Of a stretch of 9,763 nucleotides of DNA, positions 6,464 to 9,763 are shown in pieces. Under the pieces are notes generated by a model. The model did not search any database, had not been told where the DNA came from, and saw only the letters and a program-made list of their open reading frames with translations. This DNA is from Fimbriimonadaceae bacterium (GTDB taxonomy: Bacteria > Armatimonadota > Fimbriimonadia > Fimbriimonadales > Fimbriimonadaceae), in contig JADZBW010000159.1 of NCBI GenBank assembly GCA_020851885.1, positions 1 through 9,763 of the forward strand. The letters run 5' to 3'. Position 1 is the first letter of the stretch. Each line of letters opens with the position of its first letter. The translations under genes were made by a program, and so were the position numbers.

Positions 6464-6703
6464 CTACTCGGTAACGACTTTGACGAACGCCTTCTCGCGC
6501 TGCTTTGCCGCAACGGCACTCACAACGCAACGAATCGCTGACACGACTCGGCCGCTTTTGCCGATCACCTTGCCAACATCCTCGGGATCGCAATGAACGA
6601 AGAACGTGCGGGCGTTGCCCTCTGTCTCTTCTTCAATCTCGATCGCCTCAGGCTTCTCGACGACCGCTTTGACGACGGTATCCACAAACTCCGCGTATGC
6701 CAT
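6464..6703 (-). CDS. khpA: KH-domain RNA-binding protein KhpA
   Basis: This 79-residue protein is a single KH domain of the KhpA (YlqC/UPF0109) family. The RNA-binding GxxG loop lies in GKVIGKSGR (44-52), preceded by the typical first helix (FVDTVVKAVVEKPEAIEI) and followed by VVSAIRCVVSAVAAK. In Firmicutes KhpA pairs with KhpB/Jag and affects cell length and division; its role elsewhere is less clear. The gene starts 5 nt after the rpsP stop, with GGAGG inside the rpsP end acting as Shine-Dalgarno at 10 nt. The order rpsP-khpA-rimM is a widely conserved arrangement and confirms the call. Confidence 0.95.
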   Translation of the reverse strand: MAYAEFVDTVVKAVVEKPEAIEIEEETEGNARTFFVHCDPEDVGKVIGKSGRVVSAIRCVVSAVAAKQREKAFVKVVTE

Positions 6704-6708
6704 CGAGC

Positions 6709-7212
6709 TTAAGCCTCCGCCGGCGCTTCTTCAGCAGCGACTTCTGCAACCGGAGCTTCTTCCACAACCGGGGCTTCCTCGACCACTGCCGGAGCCTCTT
6801 CAACGACTGCAGGCGCTTCCACGATCGGCTCGGGAGCCGCCACAGGGGCTGGAGTGGGAACCTCGGCAACGGCGACAGGCGCCTCGATCGCAGACTTCAC
6901 CGACATCGCGGCCGTGCGCTTATCCAGGAACTTGTAGTCCTTTCGCTGGCCGGGTCGCTGCTCCAAGAACTTCTCGAGAACGCCGATCTTGTTGAGCAGG
7001 ATCGCCGTGGTTTCGGTGGGCTGAGCGCCGTTCAAAAGCCAGTACAAGGCTCGCTCTTCATTGATGTTGATGAGCGTCGGCTTCACCACTGGGTCGTACT
7101 GTCCCAGGGTTTCCACGAATGCGCCGTTTCGCCCGGCGGTGCTCTTCGCAACCACCACGCGGTAGAAAGGTCGCCCTTTAGTGCCGATGCGTCTCAATCG
7201 AATCTTGACCAT
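6709..7212 (-). CDS. rpsP: 30S ribosomal protein bS16 with a long Ala/Pro/Glu/Val C-terminal tail
   Basis: bS16 is a 30S assembly protein that binds 16S rRNA. The normal domain fills residues 1 to about 90: MVKIRLRRIGTKGRPFYRVV, ETLGQYDP, ERALYWLLNGAQPTET and ILLNKIGVLEKF are all family landmarks. Standard bS16 proteins are roughly 75-100 residues, but this one has 167. After a short basic linker (KDYKFLDKRT), residues 105-167 are composed almost entirely of A, P, E and V, with repeats of the form PAVVEEA. The tail is acidic and probably disordered. Tails of this kind on bS16 occur in some other bacteria, but I know of no assigned function. The gene begins 7 nt after the ffh stop, with GAGGAAA inside the ffh end as a probable ribosome binding site, and is followed within 5 nt by khpA. 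Confidence 0.95.
   Translation of the reverse strand: MVKIRLRRIGTKGRPFYRVVVAKSTAGRNGAFVETLGQYDPVVKPTLININEERALYWLLNGAQPTETTAILLNKIGVLEKFLEQRPGQRKDYKFLDKRTAAMSVKSAIEAPVAVAEVPTPAPVAAPEPIVEAPAVVEEAPAVVEEAPVVEEAPVAEVAAEEAPAEA
6754..6813 (-). repeat. rpsP: Tandem PAVVEEA-coding repeat in the rpsP tail
   Basis: Codons 134-153 of rpsP encode PAVVEEA, PAVVEEA and then a shortened PVVEEA. The underlying 21-bp DNA units are similar but carry several synonymous changes, so the peptide pattern is better kept than the DNA. Looser EAP and EEAP motifs continue on both sides. Confidence 0.8.
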
Positions 7213-7219
7213 TAAACTG

Positions 7220-8566
7220 TTATTTCCTCTTCTTGCCTTTGCCTAGTTTCTTGTTCTTCATTCGCTCTTGCAGTTTGCTCATCTGCTTCATGCCCCTACG
7301 CATTTCGTAGAGTTGCTTGATCAGGCCGTTGACTTCTTCAACGCTGGTGCCTGAACCTGCGGCAAGCCGTTTTCGGCGCGAACCGTTGATTATATCCGGA
7401 TTGGAGCGCTCCTTGTTCGTCATGCTAAGGATAATGGCCTCGATCCGGTTCACTTTCTGGTCATTGATCTCGTTCAGGGCTTCCTCGGGAATCTGGGCTC
7501 CGATCCCCGGAATCATCTTCATGACGTTCTTGATCGGCCCCATCTTTCGCATCATTTTGAACTGGCTAAGCATGTCATGGAAGTCGAGATTGCCGTCCCG
7601 AACCTTCTTCTCCAGTCCCGCCGAATCATCCTTGTCGAAGGCAAGCTCCGCCTTTTCGATGATTCCAAGGATGTCACCGAAGCCCAGGATGCGTCCGGCC
7701 ATGCGTTGAGGATCGAAAAGATCCAGCATTTCGACCTGCTCGCCGACGCCGATGAAACGGACGGGAACACCCGTCGCCTGACGCACCGACAAGACCGCGC
7801 CGCCCCTGGTATCGCCATCGAGCTTGGAGAAGATCACCCCGCTTAGATGGACCTGTTTGTGGAACGCCTCCGCGACATGGACCGCCTCTTGGCCGGTCGT
7901 GGAATCCAAAACCAAGAAGCACTCGACCGGCCTCACCGTCTGGTGCACCCGCTTGAGTTCGTCCATCAGTTCCGAATCGATGGATAGCCGTCCCGCCGTG
8001 TCCACGATCACCACGTCCAGCATCAAGTGCTTGGCTCGTTCCAATGCTTCCTTGGCGAGTTGCTCCGGTTTGGCGCCGTCTGTCCGGGCGAACACCGGCA
8101 CATCGATCTGCTCGCCCAAAACCTGAAGTTGGGTGATGGCGGCCGGGCGTTGGATGTCGCAGGCCACCAGCATCGGCTTTTTGCCCTGGCCGACCAACCA
8201 GCGAGCCAATTTGGCGCAGGTCGTCGTCTTGCCGCTTCCTTGCAGGCCGCATAGGAGAATGACCGCCGGGGGTTGGGGTCCGAAGTTGAACCTGATAGGA
8301 TCGGTGCCAAGGACTTCGATCAGGATGTCGCGGACAATCTTGATGATCGTCTGATCGGCGTTGAGGCTCCCATACAGGTCTTCACCGATCGATCGTTCCT
8401 TGACCTGGGCGATAATGCCTTTGGCGACGGTGAAGTTGACGTCCGCTTCCAGCAGAGCCACCCGAACCTCGCGCAGCATCTCGTTGACGTCGTCTTCGGT
8501 GAGCCGGCCCTTCCGCTTCAGGCCCATGAAGATGCCCGAGAGCCGCCGTGTCAGGTTGTCCAACAT
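7220..8566 (-). CDS. ffh: Signal recognition particle protein (SRP54 homologue)
   Basis: Ffh binds the SRP RNA and signal sequences of nascent membrane and secreted proteins, and delivers ribosomes to FtsY at the membrane. At 448 residues the length is normal. The N domain is at 1-85 and contains EVRVALLEADVN (33-44). The G domain has G1 GLQGSGKTT (107-115), the DIQRPAAI motif (137-144), G3 DTAG (189-192) and G4 SKLDG (247-251, Ser in place of the usual Thr). The M domain (about 325-440) is Met-rich, with FKMMRKMGPIKNVMKMIPG (336-354) and the RNA-binding GSRRKRLAAGSG (395-406). It heads the minus-strand run, and rpsP begins 7 nt after its stop. The order ffh-rpsP is common in bacteria. No SRP RNA gene was found in the window. 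Confidence 0.98.
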   Translation of the reverse strand: MLDNLTRRLSGIFMGLKRKGRLTEDDVNEMLREVRVALLEADVNFTVAKGIIAQVKERSIGEDLYGSLNADQTIIKIVRDILIEVLGTDPIRFNFGPQPPAVILLCGLQGSGKTTTCAKLARWLVGQGKKPMLVACDIQRPAAITQLQVLGEQIDVPVFARTDGAKPEQLAKEALERAKHLMLDVVIVDTAGRLSIDSELMDELKRVHQTVRPVECFLVLDSTTGQEAVHVAEAFHKQVHLSGVIFSKLDGDTRGGAVLSVRQATGVPVRFIGVGEQVEMLDLFDPQRMAGRILGFGDILGIIEKAELAFDKDDSAGLEKKVRDGNLDFHDMLSQFKMMRKMGPIKNVMKMIPGIGAQIPEEALNEINDQKVNRIEAIILSMTNKERSNPDIINGSRRKRLAAGSGTSVEEVNGLIKQLYEMRRGMKQMSKLQERMKNKKLGKGKKRK

Positions 8567-8626
8567 GAACCTTGAAGTTTACCGTTCAGCGTCCCCCTGG
8601 CGGCCAAGCTAGGTAATTACTCCTGT

Positions 8627-8644
8627 TTGCCCAATTTTCGGCAA
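8627..8644. promoter_or_regulatory. Imperfect dyad in the divergent ffh / small-membrane-protein interval
   Basis: TTGCC (8627-8631) and GGCAA (8640-8644) form an inverted repeat with an 8-nt AT-rich centre. The arms can be extended to 8 bp with two mismatches. It sits mid-way in the 137-nt divergent interval and could be an operator for either gene. No convincing -35/-10 pair was found for either direction. Confidence 0.2.
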
Positions 8645-8663
8645 CAAATTCACCCTAATCCCG

Positions 8664-8696
8664 CATCTAAAAGATGTCGATGATTATCGACAGGAG
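8664..8696 (+). promoter_or_regulatory. Two abutting hairpin dyads running into the Shine-Dalgarno of the small membrane protein
   Basis: CATCT-AAA-AGATG (8664-8676) is followed without a gap by GTCGAT-GATT-ATCGAC (8676-8691), which is a perfect 6-bp dyad. The AGGAG ribosome binding site starts at the very next base (8692-8696), 7 nt before the ATG at 8704. The second dyad could be a protein operator or an RNA hairpin that controls access to the ribosome site. The site also fixes the start at 8704 rather than the in-frame ATG at 8674, which would lie inside the dyads. Confidence 0.45.
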
Positions 8697-8703
8697 TTCT
8701 TAT

Positions 8704-8913
8704 ATGAATCCGACCGACGGAGCCAGAAAACAAGGGGTATCGACAACCGCCCTCGTGACGGTGCTCGCCGGTGTCGGAATCGCTGCGTTCGCAACGTTTC
8801 TGGTGCGCCGGGCGCGTCACCATTCGCTCAATGTCGACGGGCTGCTGAAAGCGTGCGACCATGCCGCCGAAGCGCTCGATGAGCGAATTTCTACACTTCG
8901 TCTGGCGTCCTGA
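8704..8913 (+). CDS. Small single-span membrane protein, function unknown
   Basis: The protein has 69 residues: a short polar N-terminus (MNPTDGARKQG), one hydrophobic span at about 13-34 (TALVTVLAGVGIAAFATFLV) closed by a basic RRARHH cluster, and a C-terminal amphipathic helix (VDGLLKACDHAAEALDERI, 44-62). By the positive-inside rule the C-terminal part faces the cytoplasm. The layout recalls small YtxH-like membrane proteins, but I see no diagnostic motif. The start is set by AGGAG at 7 nt spacing. A strong terminator lies 36 nt after the stop, so it is probably a single-gene transcript. That arrangement supports it being real despite its size. Confidence 0.75.
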   Translation: MNPTDGARKQGVSTTALVTVLAGVGIAAFATFLVRRARHHSLNVDGLLKACDHAAEALDERISTLRLAS

Positions 8914-8948
8914 GGACGTCGGACCTATACCACTAGCAAAGGGAAGTC

Positions 8949-8983
8949 GGGCATCGGAGGCAACTCCGGTGCCCGTTTTCTTT
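8949..8983 (+). terminator. Strong intrinsic terminator after the small membrane protein gene
   Basis: An 11-bp stem (GGGCATCGGAG at 8949-8959, CTCCGGTGCCC at 8964-8974, with one U-G pair) closes a GCAA tetraloop of the stable GNRA type. A U-rich tail, TTTTCTTT, follows at 8976-8983. This is a textbook Rho-independent terminator in the right place and direction. Confidence 0.92.
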
Positions 8984-9184
8984 CCCGACCCCTTCCCCCA
9001 AGCGCCCTAGAGTGACGCGATAATCATTATTATGAACATTGGATGAGAGGCATCTCTTCCCTGTAAAGATTATCTAGGAGGCTTGGGGGGTAACTGTAAG
9101 TAAAAGCAGATTCTGATCCTCCGGGTCACCGGAGATGCCGATTTCCGTGGCCTTTTGCCCGCTCCTACGCGTCTTTAGGGTGAG
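8984..9184. other. Non-coding interval upstream of the YihY-family gene
   Basis: This 201-nt stretch holds no convincing gene. It contains an AT-rich dyad at 9019-9031, a short run of G at about 9085-9090, and a perfect 6-bp hairpin CTCCGG-GTCA-CCGGAG at 9119-9134. It is long enough for a promoter and a structured leader, but I could match it to no known riboswitch. AGGG at 9177-9180 is a possible ribosome site for the downstream ATG at 9185. Confidence 0.5.
9019..9031. promoter_or_regulatory. Fur-box-like AT-rich dyad (candidate operator)
   Basis: GATAATCATTATT is a 6-1-6 inverted repeat (GATAAT, C, ATTATT) that matches 12 of 13 bases of the right-hand part of the classical Fur box GATAATGATAATCATTATC. 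The left third of that consensus is not conserved. The overlapping TATTAT at 9028-9033 could serve as a -10 element, but no good -35 lies 17 nt upstream. An operator role is inferred from similarity and position only. Confidence 0.3.
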
Positions 9185-9763
9185 ATGCGCTGGCGAGATC
9201 TAAAACAAACGCTTCACGAAGCCAGCATCCATTGGTCGGAACACGCCGCGCCGAGGCTGTCTGCTGCACTGAGCTTCTACGCCATCCTATCTTTGGCGCC
9301 TCTCCTCGTCATCTCGGTGACGATCGCCTCCCAATTCCTGGATTCGGGAAGCATCCGCGAAACGATGCGCGAACAGGTAACCGATTCGCTCGGTGCGGGG
9401 ACATCCGATCTTATTCTTGGAGTCGTCGACCATGCGTCCAAGTTGGGAACGGGGCTGGTGGCGACGTTCTTGGCCACCTTCATCGCGATCTATGCCGCTT
9501 CGGGACTCTTTACGCAGATCGTGGAATCCATCGAGCACATTTGGGAAATCCGGCGGGAGGGCCACCCGGTGCGCCTCTTCTTTCTGGCTCGCTTGAAAGC
9601 GGTCGTACTACTCCTGGCATTTCTGATTCTCTTCGTGACCTGGCTGTTGGTGGACTCGGTGCTGGGCTGGTTGGGAAGGGTCTCGGGCGGCTTTGCCTAT
9701 TGGCCGTTCATCTCGATTTTCGCCACCACCGGCTTCGCCACTGTGGTGTTTGCCCTTGTCTAT
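9185..9763 (+). CDS. YihY/BrkB family membrane protein, N-terminal part (3' truncated by window)
   Basis: The frame opens at ATG 9185 and stays open for 193 codons to the window edge, so the gene is incomplete. It begins MRWRDLKQTLHEASIHW, followed by the family signature APRLSAALSFYAILSLAPLL (22-41), which is the start of the first membrane span. Further spans lie at about 91-113, 136-162 and 172-193. LFTQIVESIEHIWEI (108-122) corresponds to the conserved F..LQ..LN.IW motif that follows the second span. The family was once called RNase BN or a virulence factor; the RNase assignment was later shown to belong to another protein, and the real function is unknown. Members usually have six spans and about 270-400 residues. 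AGGG at 4 nt spacing is a modest ribosome site. Confidence 0.9.
   Translation, partial: MRWRDLKQTLHEASIHWSEHAAPRLSAALSFYAILSLAPLLVISVTIASQFLDSGSIRETMREQVTDSLGAGTSDLILGVVDHASKLGTGLVATFLATFIAIYAASGLFTQIVESIEHIWEIRREGHPVRLFFLARLKAVVLLLAFLILFVTWLLVDSVLGWLGRVSGGFAYWPFISIFATTGFATVVFALVY

Noticed and set aside
7674..8252. 192-codon minus-strand frame inside ffh in another phase.
   Set aside because: It lies wholly within the Ffh G domain and is rich in Arg, Gly and Pro, as expected of an out-of-frame reading of GC-rich coding DNA.
8567..8663. Promoter for the ffh run on the minus strand (for example TTGGGC-17 nt-TAGCTT).
   Set aside because: The -10 match is only 3 of 6, too weak to list as a feature, although a promoter must exist somewhere in this interval if ffh is the first gene.
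9031..9063. Very short reading frames (ATG at 9032 and 9044) as leader peptides.
   Set aside because: They encode 4 and 7 residues, have no ribosome binding site, and no attenuator structure follows them.
8914..9184. SRP RNA (ffs) or another small RNA gene near ffh.
   Set aside because: The conserved SRP RNA apical motif (GGAAGCA region with GNRA loop) was not found here or in other gaps; the GCAA loop at 8960-8963 belongs to an intrinsic terminator.
9078..9205. Possible yybP-ykoY (manganese) riboswitch: CTTGGGGGGTAACTG at about 9082-9096 resembles the CUUGGGGAGUAGC 5' element, and GGCGAGATC occurs downstream.
   Set aside because: The 5' element has an A-to-G change at a conserved spot, the would-be 3' element (CGAGATC instead of CGAGACC) lies inside the YihY coding region, and that gene family is not a usual target. 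A covariance-model search (Infernal with the Rfam model) would settle it.

Overview
The window is a compact bacterial chromosome segment of about 57% G+C (estimated by eye) made of housekeeping genes. I see no insertion sequence, phage gene, CRISPR array, tRNA or rRNA. The lineage cannot be fixed from sequence alone. The unusual gene order, a bacterial translin homologue and the general protein style would suit a little-studied phylum such as Armatimonadota, but that is a guess.

Left block (2-1858, + strand): the C-terminal half of ispG (isoprenoid synthesis), then radC (JAMM-fold family long linked to DNA repair), then a translin-family nucleic-acid-binding protein. The spacing is 22 nt, then a 4-nt TTGA overlap, so this looks like one operon. 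It meets the opposing operon head-on with only 4 nt between the two stop codons.

Central block (8566 down to 1863, - strand): a long run centred on ribosomes and protein export. The order is ffh (SRP GTPase), rpsP (bS16 with a long acidic Ala/Pro/Glu/Val tail), khpA (KH RNA-binding protein), rimM (30S maturation), obgE (50S assembly GTPase), nadD (NAD synthesis), rsfS (ribosome silencing factor), an unrecognised 144-residue protein, and a 398-residue protein with a duplicated helical module, a TPR-like segment and a membrane C-terminus. obgE-nadD and nadD-rsfS each overlap by 4 nt (ATGA). A hairpin between khpA and rimM and a good sigma70-like promoter downstream of rsfS suggest the run is split into at least three expression units. 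trmD and rplS, the usual partners of rpsP-rimM, and rplU-rpmA, the usual partners of obgE, are absent from the window.

Right block (8704-9763, + strand): a 69-residue single-span membrane protein read divergently from ffh. Its Shine-Dalgarno sequence sits directly against two hairpin-forming dyads, and a strong intrinsic terminator follows it. After about 200 nt of non-coding DNA with a Fur-box-like AT dyad comes the N-terminal part of a YihY/BrkB-family membrane protein that runs off the window.

I did not find a clear new defence or mobile system. The least ordinary items are the bacterial translin gene coupled to radC, the two-gene uncharacterised cassette with its own promoter at the end of the ribosome operon, and the dyads in front of the small membrane protein.
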